DNA of 34,327 nucleotides from Lachnospiraceae bacterium UBA4380. GTDB taxonomy: Bacteria > Bacillota > Clostridia > Lachnospirales > Lachnospiraceae. The number at the start of each line of letters is the position of its first letter. Position 1 is the stretch's first letter. Made by a program: the position numbers and the translations under genes. Below the pieces are notes generated by a model that was given only the letters and a program-made list of their open reading frames with translations, made no database searches and had not been told where the DNA came from. Shown here in pieces: positions 7,591 to 15,038 of this stretch. The DNA lies in NCBI GenBank assembly GCA_002390025.1, contig DGRU01000126.1, positions 35,792 through 70,118 on the forward strand, written 5' to 3'.

Positions 7591-9411
7591 TCAGTCCGCG
7601 AAAGCTGCGGAAGCAGAGCGTACGATCGGCGTGGAAGCAGCATCTTCGTCTGCAGCGAGAGCGATGTTGTATTCCTTACGGAACTGATCGAAGTAATGCT
7701 GGTAGGCCGAGCTGCGGTCCTCGTGAAGCTTGGACAGGTATTCGTGCATGTCGTAGCTGTCGTGACCGGAAACGATGATGGCGACGGCGATATTCGCGCA
7801 GTGGTCGGAAACACGCTCGCAGCCGGTGATGATATCGCTGAAGATGAAGCCCTGGGCGATAGTACAGACCTTCTTCTGCAGACGGTCGACGTGGTTGAGC
7901 TTCATGGTGTCGCAGAGATTATCGACAACTTCTTCAAGAGGCTCGATCTGCTCTGCAAGAGAGAGGTCGTTATTGATAAATGCCTTGACAGCCAGGTCGG
8001 TAACTCTTTCTACTGCGTCAGCCATAACATTCATCTCATGATCGGCATTACCGGAGAACTGGCCGAATTTCTCATAGGCCTCCCGGGAACCGATGGCGAT
8101 GACCAGAGCCTGGTCGGAGATCAGCTCGAGGTCGGAGATGGTGTGCAGATACTTGGAGACGAGCTCGTTCTGCTCGGGGGTCATATCGCGGCCGGTGAGC
8201 TTGACCAGATAGGCACCGAGTTTATCCTCGTAATCATCGACGGCGGTCTCAAGTTTTCTGACTTCTTCCTGATGATCGACGCTCAGGTCGCGGGCCATCT
8301 CGAGAGCGAGTCCGACACCCTTCTGGGTCAGATGTGCCATATCTTCAATAGTGATGCGGCACTGTTCCAGAGCCATGGCGGGGTGCTGGAGAAGCATTTC
8401 CTCAAGATGAACAGTAGGAAGCTCTTCGTCTTCGGGCTTGAGCGGGATGAGGAAGTTTACAAGCTTCTCGATCAGGCTCGTGAAGGGGAAGAGTGCCAAT
8501 ATCATGAAAAGACGCATGATCGTGTTGGCCGCGGCAAGGGAGAATGGATTCATGACCATCTCCATAAACGGGAAGTGCACGATTGCATTGGCGACATAGA
8601 AGACTATTGCGGTGACGATCACACCCAGTGCAGTCGCGATGGGATATACCATAGAGACGCGCTTGCCCTTTGCATTCGTTCCGAGTGCGGACAGCATAAC
8701 GGGCACTGCGGCACCGACGGAGATACCCAGAAGGAGCGGGAAGGCTTCTTCGAACTGCATGGCGCCGGTGACGGAGAGAGCCTGCACGATACCGACGGCA
8801 GCGGAGGCGGACTGCAGGAGCGCTGTGAAGAGCGCACCGACAAGGATGCCCAGGATGGGGTTCGACAGAGAGGTCAGAACACCGGTGAACCAGGGCTGGT
8901 CTTTCAGACCGCTGACGGCACCGCTCATGGTGCTCATGCCGACCATCAGGACGACAAAACCCATCAGGATATCGCCGACGGACTTGGTGGATTTTTTCTT
9001 GCTGACCGTGCGGAGCAGGATTCCGATCACAGCGACAACGCCTGTCAGTGTGGCGGTCGAAAGGAGCTTTGCCAGACCGCTGCCGGAATCGAGATAGCTC
9101 AGACAGATGACCCAGCCGGTGATACTGGTTCCCAGAATTGCACCCAGGATGACACTGATGCCCTGCGAAACCTTCATCATACCCGCGCTGACGAAACCGA
9201 CGATCATGACGGCCGTTGCGGATGAAGACTGGATGACTGCGGTGACACCCGTACCCAGCAGCAGACCGCGCAGGGGTGTGCCGGAAAGCTTGTACAGGAT
9301 CGGCTCCAGCTTATCGCCGGAGACCTTTTTCAGACCGTCTCCCATCAGAGACATACCGAAGAGGAAAAGGGCTACGCCGCTGAACAGCGCAATGACTTGT
9401 GTAATATCCAC
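7591..9411 (-). CDS. Na/Pi cotransporter family protein with PhoU-like domain
   Basis: This 606-aa membrane protein probably couples sodium entry to phosphate uptake. The first 310 residues are a NptA/PNaS transporter: an inverted duplication with one QSSSA motif (GVTAVIQSSSATAVMIVG) and a second QSASA (TALLQSASAAVGIVQ), plus about eight hydrophobic helices. Residues 350-570 are helical and resemble PhoU, with repeated acidic segments (ETAVDDYEDKLGAYL; EPLEEVVDNLCDTMK). The C-terminus is Ala-rich. The start codon is GTG, with AAAGGAG about 7 bases upstream. It has a good promoter at 9489-9517 with a Pho-box-like array just upstream, and it diverges from an OmpR-type regulator. Phosphate control is inferred from those sites. 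Confidence 0.92.
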   Translation of the reverse strand: MDITQVIALFSGVALFLFGMSLMGDGLKKVSGDKLEPILYKLSGTPLRGLLLGTGVTAVIQSSSATAVMIVGFVSAGMMKVSQGISVILGAILGTSITGWVICLSYLDSGSGLAKLLSTATLTGVVAVIGILLRTVSKKKSTKSVGDILMGFVVLMVGMSTMSGAVSGLKDQPWFTGVLTSLSNPILGILVGALFTALLQSASAAVGIVQALSVTGAMQFEEAFPLLLGISVGAAVPVMLSALGTNAKGKRVSMVYPIATALGVIVTAIVFYVANAIVHFPFMEMVMNPFSLAAANTIMRLFMILALFPFTSLIEKLVNFLIPLKPEDEELPTVHLEEMLLQHPAMALEQCRITIEDMAHLTQKGVGLALEMARDLSVDHQEEVRKLETAVDDYEDKLGAYLVKLTGRDMTPEQNELVSKYLHTISDLELISDQALVIAIGSREAYEKFGQFSGNADHEMNVMADAVERVTDLAVKAFINNDLSLAEQIEPLEEVVDNLCDTMKLNHVDRLQKKVCTIAQGFIFSDIITGCERVSDHCANIAVAIIVSGHDSYDMHEYLSKLHEDRSSAYQHYFDQFRKEYNIALAADEDAASTPIVRSASAAFAD

Positions 9412-9488
9412 GGAAACTCCTTTCGTGAAACAATGAGTGCTGCCGACTGCTGCTGCATTGCAAAGAGGACAACATACTATACGTAACT

Positions 9489-9517
9489 ATGATACAGACA
9501 AAAGACGACATAATCAA
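9489..9517 (-). promoter_or_regulatory. Promoter of the Na/Pi cotransporter gene
   Basis: On the minus strand: TTGATT, 17-base spacer, TATCAT. It lies 78 bases upstream of the GTG start. Confidence 0.55.
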
Positions 9518-9536
9518 TAAAAGATTAAAAGGTTCA

Positions 9537-9586
9537 TGTTAACCGAAGTGAATGTTCAATGTAAAATCTATGTTAACTGAAGCGAA
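9537..9586 (-). promoter_or_regulatory. Pho-box-like hexamer array
   Basis: Read on the minus strand: TTCGCT, 4 bases, TTAACA, 5 bases, TTTACA, 7 bases, TTCACT, 4 bases, TTAACA. Steps of 10, 11, 13 and 10 bp place the hexamers roughly on one face of the helix, as in the TT(A/C/T)ACA repeats bound by PhoP in Bacillus. The array ends 19 bases upstream of the -35 of the Na/Pi gene. It can also be read as two 19-bp direct repeats (9536-9554 and 9570-9588, 17 of 19 identical). Confidence 0.55.
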
Positions 9587-9736
9587 TGCATTGATTTATT
9601 TCGCAGGTCAGGCATGCCCGCAGGGGGCCGGCAGGAGGGTGTGAACAGAAATGTGCGAACAGACAGGGGAAGGCCCGGTGTGACAGAGCGCCGGCTCTTG
9701 CAAGCAGGACCTGTGATAGGCTAAAATAAACTTTCA

Positions 9737-9876
9737 GAGGTTTGCGCCGAAGCGCCTCAAACCTCCGCAGGATTCCAGCGCCGAATATTGCCGATTTCAA
9801 AGCCCTTATACGTAAGGTTTTGAAATGCAGTTTCGTCCCGGGTGTCTCAGCGAAAGAGCGCTTCAACATATTCGGC
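9737..9876 (+). promoter_or_regulatory. Structured leader before the response regulator gene
   Basis: GAGGTTT (9737-9743) pairs with AAACCTC (9759-9765). A long hairpin (ATTTCAAA 9794-9801 with TTTGAAAT 9819-9826, inner CCTTA with TAAGG) is enclosed by GCCGAATA (9780-9787) facing TATTCGGC (9869-9876). The last arm ends 23 bases before the ATG, close to the ribosome binding site. I recognise no known riboswitch class. Confidence 0.45.
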
Positions 9877-9899
9877 AAGAATGAAAAAGAGGCGGGAAA

Positions 9900-10793
9900 A
9901 TGATCTATATTCTGGAAGACGACGACAGCATTCGAAAACTGGTCACGTATGCACTGGAAAGTCAGGGCTATGCGGCAACGGGATTTGCACTTCCCTCTGC
10001 TTTTTACAAGGCGATGGAGGATGGCGCTCCCTCCCTTCTGCTGCTGGATATCATGCTGCCCGAAGAAGACGGGATCAGTATTCTCAGGAAACTCCGCGCA
10101 GATCCTCTCACGGCCCATCTGCCGGTGATCATGCTGACTGCCAAGAGTACCGAGTACGATCATGTGGCAGGACTGGATGCCGGCGCGGATGATTATGTCG
10201 CCAAGCCCTTCGGAATGATGGAACTTCTGGCACGTGTGCGCGCAGTGCTTCGCCGCGCGGAAGCCAGAGGAAATACGGAAAGCAGAAATATATATGCGGC
10301 TGATTCCCGCAGCACTTCTCCTTCGGAGGCGGCAGACACCGAGAAGGGGCCTGCAACCCTCTCCGCCGGGAAGCCGGCAGCAGCTGCGGGAGGTGTTTCC
10401 GCCACTTCTGCCCTGCCTTTTTCTGCGGAGGATGCCGGCGCCGAGCCGTCAACAGGCCGTGCAGGCAGGTCAGCCGATGCGGCGGCAGGCAGCAAAAACG
10501 ATGTCCTGAAGTTCGGAATTCTGCGGATTTATCCGAAAAGATATGAGGTATTTGTTGAGGATACAGAGGTATCCCTTACCCACAAGGAATATCAGCTGCT
10601 GCTCCTTCTGGCAGAGAATGAGGGGATTGTTCTGACACGGGAAATACTGCTGGACCGGATCTGGGATCTGGGGTCGGAACCGGAAAACAGAACGCTGGAT
10701 GTGCATATCCGCAAGATCCGCTCCAAGCTTGGCGGCGCCGCGGCATGGATCGAGACGATCCGGGGAGTGGGGTACCGCTTCCGTCCGACTTGA
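9900..10793 (+). CDS. OmpR/PhoB-type response regulator, orphan, with long linker
   Basis: This 297-aa transcription factor has a receiver domain in residues 1-118 with acidic pocket DDD near 7-9, phosphorylated Asp50 (LLLLDIMLPEEDG), Thr80 and Lys102 (AKPF). Residues 203-297 are an OmpR winged helix (LTHKEYQLLLLL, RTLDVHIRKIRSKLG, IRGVGYRF). Between them lie about 82 residues rich in Ala, Ser and Gly; OmpR family linkers are usually 5-20. No histidine kinase is adjacent; cobS follows after 18 bases. It diverges from the Na/Pi gene, so a PhoB/PhoP-like role is attractive, but this rests on context only. A GAGGCGGG lies just before the ATG. Confidence 0.88.
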   Translation: MIYILEDDDSIRKLVTYALESQGYAATGFALPSAFYKAMEDGAPSLLLLDIMLPEEDGISILRKLRADPLTAHLPVIMLTAKSTEYDHVAGLDAGADDYVAKPFGMMELLARVRAVLRRAEARGNTESRNIYAADSRSTSPSEAADTEKGPATLSAGKPAAAAGGVSATSALPFSAEDAGAEPSTGRAGRSADAAAGSKNDVLKFGILRIYPKRYEVFVEDTEVSLTHKEYQLLLLLAENEGIVLTREILLDRIWDLGSEPENRTLDVHIRKIRSKLGGAAAWIETIRGVGYRFRPT

Positions 10794-10811
10794 AAATTGA
10801 GGTTGTGAAAA

Positions 10812-11609
10812 ATGCTGGATTCAATGCTGATGGCTTTTTCCCTATATTCGCGCATACCGGTCCCCCAGGCAAAGTGGAATGACCGGAGTATGCGCTGGTG
10901 TCTGTGTTTTTTGCCTCTGGTCGGGGCTGTGATCGGAGCGGCTCAGCTGGCTGCCTTTACCCTGCTGTCACATTTTTCCTTCGGCGGAGTTTTTCGCGGC
11001 GCGGTCCTGACAGTGCTGCCGATCCTGCTCTCCGGCGGGATCCATATGGACGGCTTTATGGACACCTGCGACGCGGTCCATTCCTACGGGAGCAGGGAAA
11101 AGAGACTGGAAATCCTGAAAGATCCCCATGTAGGCGCCTTTGCGGTGATCGGGGGGATCGTGTATTTTATTCTGGACTTGGGCATCTGGACGGAGGCGGG
11201 AAGAGAAGAGATCCGCCTGCTGTGCCTGCTTTTTGTCCTCTCCCGCGCGCTCAGCGCATTTGCAGCAGTGACGTTCCCGAAGGCAAAAAAAGACGGAATG
11301 CTGCGTCAGGAGACAGACCCCGCGTCGGGCACGACCGCAGCGGCAATGGGAATCACCGCCCTGTTCACCTGTGTGATTCTGATCGTCCTGAATATGACCG
11401 GAGCGGCCGGGAAAGCGGGATCCGGGGCAGCGGCCCTCCCCCTGCCGGCAGCGTGCGCCATTGCGGCGGCGCTGGGGACGCTCCTCTACTACAGGCATAT
11501 GGCGCTCAAGCACTTCGGCGGCACGACCGGTGATCTGTCCGGATGGTTCACACAGACCTGTGAGCTGGTGACGGCAGCGGCAGTGATCGCCGCCTTCCGT
11601 ATCATGTAA
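10812..11609 (+). CDS. cobS: Adenosylcobinamide-GDP ribazoletransferase (cobalamin synthase)
   Basis: This 265-aa membrane enzyme joins adenosylcobinamide-GDP to alpha-ribazole or its phosphate, the last step of B12 nucleotide loop assembly. Family marks are SRIPVP near 14, GGIHMDGFMDTCDAVHSYGSREKRLEILKDPHVGAFA near 75-110 (the metal/substrate region), and GGTTGDLSGW near the C-terminus. Several hydrophobic helices are visible. Usual partners cobU, cobT and cobC are absent and no cobalamin riboswitch is seen. It follows the response regulator by 18 bases and probably shares its transcript. GAGG about 9 bases before the ATG serves as a weak ribosome binding site. A strong terminator follows. 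Confidence 0.93.
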   Translation: MLDSMLMAFSLYSRIPVPQAKWNDRSMRWCLCFLPLVGAVIGAAQLAAFTLLSHFSFGGVFRGAVLTVLPILLSGGIHMDGFMDTCDAVHSYGSREKRLEILKDPHVGAFAVIGGIVYFILDLGIWTEAGREEIRLLCLLFVLSRALSAFAAVTFPKAKKDGMLRQETDPASGTTAAAMGITALFTCVILIVLNMTGAAGKAGSGAAALPLPAACAIAAALGTLLYYRHMALKHFGGTTGDLSGWFTQTCELVTAAAVIAAFRIM

Positions 11610-11624
11610 AAAAATCGAGAACTG

Positions 11625-11673
11625 AAAAAGCATCGAACTGCTGAGTGATACAGCAGCCCGATGCTCTTTTTTT
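11625..11673 (+). terminator. Terminator of the regulator-cobS unit
   Basis: AGCATCG with CGATGCT and an inner CTGCTG/CAGCAG stem are followed by a long T run. Confidence 0.85.
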
Positions 11674-11766
11674 GATATTGTTTTTGATTTTGTTGATGTA
11701 TAGCGGTCTGATGCTCTTTTTTGATATTGCTGATATACAGCGGCCCGCTGCCATTTTTTGATTTGC
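11649..11766. repeat. Three degenerate copies of a terminator-like unit
   Basis: Copies at 11649-11680, 11699-11729 and 11736-11766 share the form TACAGCGGCCCGATGCTC followed by a T6 run and GAT. The first is the 3' half of the cobS terminator. The copies look like decayed duplications of it. Confidence 0.6.
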
Positions 11767-11828
11767 CGGATGACATGGACCCGGAATACCTGACTGGCGG
11801 GGATTCGGATTTTCCGGCTGCCGGATAC

Positions 11829-13097
11829 TCAGTGCAGCGGAGGGTTGTCGAAGGTCTCGAAGACCGGGAGGTCCATGTCCTCGTCGTTGTCGATATAGCT
11901 GTTTCCGCTGGTGCTGACCCCGCTGGCGCCGAAGCGCAGGATCGAGGCGCCGCCGCTTAGCCAGCCGACATGTCGGTAGCGGTTGCCGGTCACAGTGACG
12001 GAGCTGACATGTCCGCCGCCCCCCGGCGTGCCTATGCCGACTGCGGCTTCTGCGCAGTCGGTGAGCAGATTGTCCGCGATCAGGATGTTGCTGGTGGAGT
12101 GCCCGCCGTGCTCGGCGCCGGCCTCTATGCCGCCGTCGCAGTTTTTGACGGTGTTGCCGATGAAATCGACATTCTGGGTGCCGTCCGCATAGATGGCAAA
12201 GCCGGTGTCGTACAGACAATGGCAGTTGGTGACTGTGTTTCCGAAGACCAGTCCGCCGCGCGGATAGTCGACACTGGACGGTGCGTTTCCGTAATTACCC
12301 GAGAAGCAGATGGCGATGTTGCCGGTGTCGTCGAGGCGGTTGCCCACGACATTGACATCGCTGACATTGGCGGAAACGGCGATGGCTTCCGACCAGCCGG
12401 TCTCGCAGTTCTCGATGTTGTTGCGGAAGAGCAGGACATTGGAAATCGTGCTGCCTCCCCTGCCCATGATCAGAATGGCATTGCAGCAGTGATCTTCGCT
12501 CCTGGGACTCGGCGTCGTGATATTGTGGATATAGAGGTCGCTGACCACGATGTGATGGGTCCCGGGTTCAAGGAGAATTGCGCTGGCGTCGCGTCCGTGT
12601 GCGTTTTTGACCTCAAATCCGGAGAGCTGCACATAGGAACAGCCGTACAGCCAGAACATGGACGGACCGCTCTGATCCTGATCATGTCCGTTGAGCCCGG
12701 CGCCGTCGAAAACAACTTCTTCGCCGGGAGCGGCTGCGATCGTGATATAGGCATCTTCCCGGCCGTTCACGCCTCCATAGATCCGGATCTTGCGGTTATA
12801 GACACCGCCGCGCAGATAAAGGGTGTCACCGGGCCCCAGGCTGTTGATCATGCCCTGCACGTCGTCCGAGGGTCCTGCGTAGTAGACCTCTCCCTCAGTG
12901 GAGGGAGCCGTGATCCCTGTCTCAACAATATACCGCGCATGCTCCTGGAAGGCCTCGTCGCCCCGGAGATGGTAGTCATATTTCCAGGGGGCGGATGCGG
13001 ATGTCGGTTTCGGGCAGAGGCAGAACAGGTATACGGAGGCAAGAAGAAATGCCGTAAGGATCCTGAAAGCGCAGGGCTTTTTCTTTGTTCTTTTCAT
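11829..13097 (-). CDS. Secreted right-handed beta-helix protein
   Basis: This 422-aa protein has a signal peptide: basic MKRTKKKP, hydrophobic ILTAFLLASVYLFCLC, cleavage probable near TSASA. The mature part has the coil repeats of a parallel beta-helix, as in pectate lyases and carbohydrate-active or polymer-binding proteins: LYLRGGVYNRKIRI near 95, VQLSGFEVKNA, SDLYIHNIT, NVLLFRNNIENC, VNVVGNRLDDTG, VDFIGNTVKNCDGG, NILIADNLLTDC, VTVTGNRYRHVG. Asn-rich turns recur. I cannot place it in a specific lyase family, and the catalytic residues are uncertain. GAGG sits 8 bases before the ATG. It is monocistronic and convergent with cobS; it may act on plant or host polysaccharide outside the cell. 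Confidence 0.82.
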   Translation of the reverse strand: MKRTKKKPCAFRILTAFLLASVYLFCLCPKPTSASAPWKYDYHLRGDEAFQEHARYIVETGITAPSTEGEVYYAGPSDDVQGMINSLGPGDTLYLRGGVYNRKIRIYGGVNGREDAYITIAAAPGEEVVFDGAGLNGHDQDQSGPSMFWLYGCSYVQLSGFEVKNAHGRDASAILLEPGTHHIVVSDLYIHNITTPSPRSEDHCCNAILIMGRGGSTISNVLLFRNNIENCETGWSEAIAVSANVSDVNVVGNRLDDTGNIAICFSGNYGNAPSSVDYPRGGLVFGNTVTNCHCLYDTGFAIYADGTQNVDFIGNTVKNCDGGIEAGAEHGGHSTSNILIADNLLTDCAEAAVGIGTPGGGGHVSSVTVTGNRYRHVGWLSGGASILRFGASGVSTSGNSYIDNDEDMDLPVFETFDNPPLH

Positions 13098-13378
13098 GGT
13101 ATAAGTCCTCGGAAGCTCCTGCAGACCGCGGGAGGGTCGGCAGGGGGGAGGGCAAAAGAGCCCTGATTACAAAAAGCGGGTCTTCATTCACAATGCTGTC
13201 TAATGCTGTCTGTGATGCAGGCAGTCCGGCCTGCCGGAAGGGCAAATGCATCCTGCATGAAATATATGCATATATTGTATCACATCAAGGGAATCTGTTT
13301 TATAATAATCTGTGTTCGTACAATCGTCTATGCATTTGGCTGCATACAAAAACACAGCGGATCAGGGCAGGCCGTGCA

Positions 13379-13410
13379 TGCAGTATTGCTGTACTGCAGT
13401 ATTCCTGTAT
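13379..13410. repeat. 16-bp tandem duplication
   Basis: TGCAGTATTGCTGTAC is followed at once by TGCAGTATTCCTGTAT. It lies in the AT-rich 13098-13528 intergenic region, which holds no gene I can support. Confidence 0.7.
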
Positions 13411-13418
13411 ATATTAAG

Positions 13419-13469
13419 CAGGCAATGTATGCGTTCAGGTAATGTATACTTTCAGGGAATGTATGCCCT
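13419..13469. repeat. 17-bp tandem repeat, three copies
   Basis: Units begin at 13419, 13436 and 13453: CAGG, any base, AATGTATGC, then a short T-rich spacer. They end about 60 bases before the coiled-coil gene and could be regulator sites for it. Confidence 0.7.
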
Positions 13470-13528
13470 AATAAAGAGGCTTGCAGCAAGTCAGGTGAAT
13501 AAACCCTAAAGGATGGAGGAAATGGATT

Positions 13529-14770
13529 ATGAAGAAAAAAGCCATCGGTATAGCGGCAGCCGTTCTGGCGCTGGCAGCAGGCTTTTTCCTATATACAGTC
13601 TGGAGCGCAAGAGCAGAGGCGTCCGCCGCGGTGGATGCTTACAATGCCGCTGCCCGGGACTATAACGACGCCATTGCACCCTACAACCAGGCGGCCGCGG
13701 ACATTGCGGAGGCCAACGGGGAGCTTCAGGCGGCAGTGGACTCGGCACAGGCAGTTCTCGACAAAGGGGAAGAGGCCTATGAGCCGGACACGCAGGATCT
13801 GCTGGAAAGCGCGGTTCAGAAGGCGGAGAAGGCCTTTGCCGAAGTGCCGGTGCAGATCGATCCCTTTGAGATGCGCAATGTGCCGGCAGGCTTCAGCACA
13901 GATGAGCTGGAACTGGCACAGCACGAGGCGGAGACGGCTCAGAAGGCGGTGGAGGAATCACTGGAGAAGATTCCGGAAGTGCCGGAAGTGCCCGACTATA
14001 CACAGGAGCTTGAAGCTGTCCGGTCTGCACAGAAAAACTTTGAAAAAAGCGTCAGGAAGCTGGCCAATATCACCTCCCCGCCGGATTCCTTTGTGAAGGA
14101 GCGCCTGGAGCGGATCGATACCGTCGTGCAGGCGGAGGCTGTGACCGCGGGCAATGATCCCAACGGACTGCTGGGGACCAAAGGCGGATATCTGGGGTGT
14201 GTTTATTTTCTGGATGAGCGTATAGACCGGAGCCTTCTGCCGCAGGAGGCCTTTGAAAAAGACGGAAAAAAATCCTCCGGGGATGAGCAGGCTTCTGAAA
14301 GCAGCAGCGAAGAGGCGTCTTCCGCCGCGGACAGTACGGCAGCAGAGACAGCAGCGGCTGAAGAAGGCGGGACCGCAGCAGAGTCAGGTACTCCTGCAGA
14401 GAGCGGGACAGCTGCAGAGTCAGGTACTTCTGCAGAGAGCGGGACAGCTGCTGAAGCAGGAATATCTTCAGAAGGCGGGACTGCAGCGCAAGCGGCTGCC
14501 GCCCCGGGAGATTCTCCCAAAAAGAATCCATCCATCGATGTGGTCATGATCGGGACTGCAGGCGGAGGCGCGGTCGAGATCTATTCCTCCAGGGAGGAGG
14601 CAGAAAAGCGGGCTGAATACATCTCCTTTTTTGACGGCAGTGTGATGGATGCCGGGTCCTGCGCCATTGAAGGAACTTGCCTGATCCGCACATCAAAATA
14701 TCTGGACGAGGAGGGGCAGGAGAAACTGACTCAGGCAGTCCGCGAGGCCCTTTTGACAGTCGACGAATAA
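13529..14770 (+). CDS. Membrane-anchored coiled-coil protein with a split C-terminal domain
   Basis: I do not recognise a named family for this 413-aa protein. Residues 4-25 form one N-terminal hydrophobic helix after MKKK, a signal anchor or signal peptide. Residues 30-180 are Ala/Glu/Gln-rich heptads, probably coiled coil. From about residue 205 a compact domain begins (GTKGGYLGCVYFLDERID), is interrupted by about 100 residues of Ser/Glu/Ala/Gly with ESGTA-type pentapeptides, and resumes at IDVVMIGTAGGGAVEIY, continuing FFDGSVMDAGSCAIEGTCLIRTS and LTQAVREALL. The two halves look like one domain with a low-complexity loop. DNA repeats of 36 bp underlie the loop near 14379-14450. GGAGG lies 9 bases before the ATG. 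It is likely extracytoplasmic. Confidence 0.75.
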   Translation: MKKKAIGIAAAVLALAAGFFLYTVWSARAEASAAVDAYNAAARDYNDAIAPYNQAAADIAEANGELQAAVDSAQAVLDKGEEAYEPDTQDLLESAVQKAEKAFAEVPVQIDPFEMRNVPAGFSTDELELAQHEAETAQKAVEESLEKIPEVPEVPDYTQELEAVRSAQKNFEKSVRKLANITSPPDSFVKERLERIDTVVQAEAVTAGNDPNGLLGTKGGYLGCVYFLDERIDRSLLPQEAFEKDGKKSSGDEQASESSSEEASSAADSTAAETAAAEEGGTAAESGTPAESGTAAESGTSAESGTAAEAGISSEGGTAAQAAAAPGDSPKKNPSIDVVMIGTAGGGAVEIYSSREEAEKRAEYISFFDGSVMDAGSCAIEGTCLIRTSKYLDEEGQEKLTQAVREALLTVDE

Positions 14771-14849
14771 AGGCGGCGGGACAACCCGCAGGCAGGACGC
14801 AGGACTTTCGGGCGGGGCTTCGATAGTCTTCAAAATATTCTTCGACATC

Positions 14850-14869
14850 CTTCAAAAATATTTTTGAAG
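14850..14869. other. 20-bp perfect palindrome
   Basis: The sequence is self-complementary across its whole length (CTTCAAAAAT and its inverse). It lies between the coiled-coil gene and its terminator. As RNA it has no loop, so a DNA site or chance are both possible. Confidence 0.55.
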
Positions 14870-14898
14870 AACAAAAGTCCGCAAATACTCTGTGCAGT

Positions 14899-14928
14899 AA
14901 AAAAACCACCTTTTCGGGTGGTTTTTTT
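14899..14928. terminator. Bidirectional terminator
   Basis: AAAAAACCACC, a short loop, and GGTGGTTTTTT: a strong stem with T runs on both strands, between the convergent coiled-coil and mnmA genes. Confidence 0.88.
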
Positions 14929-14945
14929 GTCACTGTTTCCTCACA

Positions 14946-15023
14946 GGGATTAAAAGCGGGGATCAAAAGCAGGGATTAAAAGCGGGGATCAAAAGCAGGG
15001 ATTAAAAGCGGGGACTAAAAGTC
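14946..15023. repeat. Six tandem copies of a 13-bp unit
   Basis: Units alternate GGGATTAAAAGCG and GGGATCAAAAGCA (starts 14946, 14959, 14972, 14985, 14998, 15011). The array ends 15 bases past the mnmA stop. The alternation implies duplication of a 26-bp dimer. Confidence 0.92.
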
Positions 15024-15038
15024 AGGCTATGTTTTTTG

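Noticed and set aside
7696..9225. 509-codon plus-strand frame opposite the Na/Pi gene
   Set aside because: It is antisense to a clear transporter, its product is His/Asp/Gly-rich without known domains, and it has no ribosome binding site. It is a shadow of GC-biased codons.
11970..13166. 398-codon plus-strand frame opposite the beta-helix gene
   Set aside because: The minus-strand protein has a signal peptide and regular coil repeats; the antisense frame is featureless.
13098..13528. Short plus-strand frames in the region before the coiled-coil gene
   Set aside because: They span the 16- and 17-bp tandem repeats and have no start signals.
14946..15023. CRISPR or iteron origin
   Set aside because: The 13-bp units have no spacers, and there is no replication protein gene nearby.
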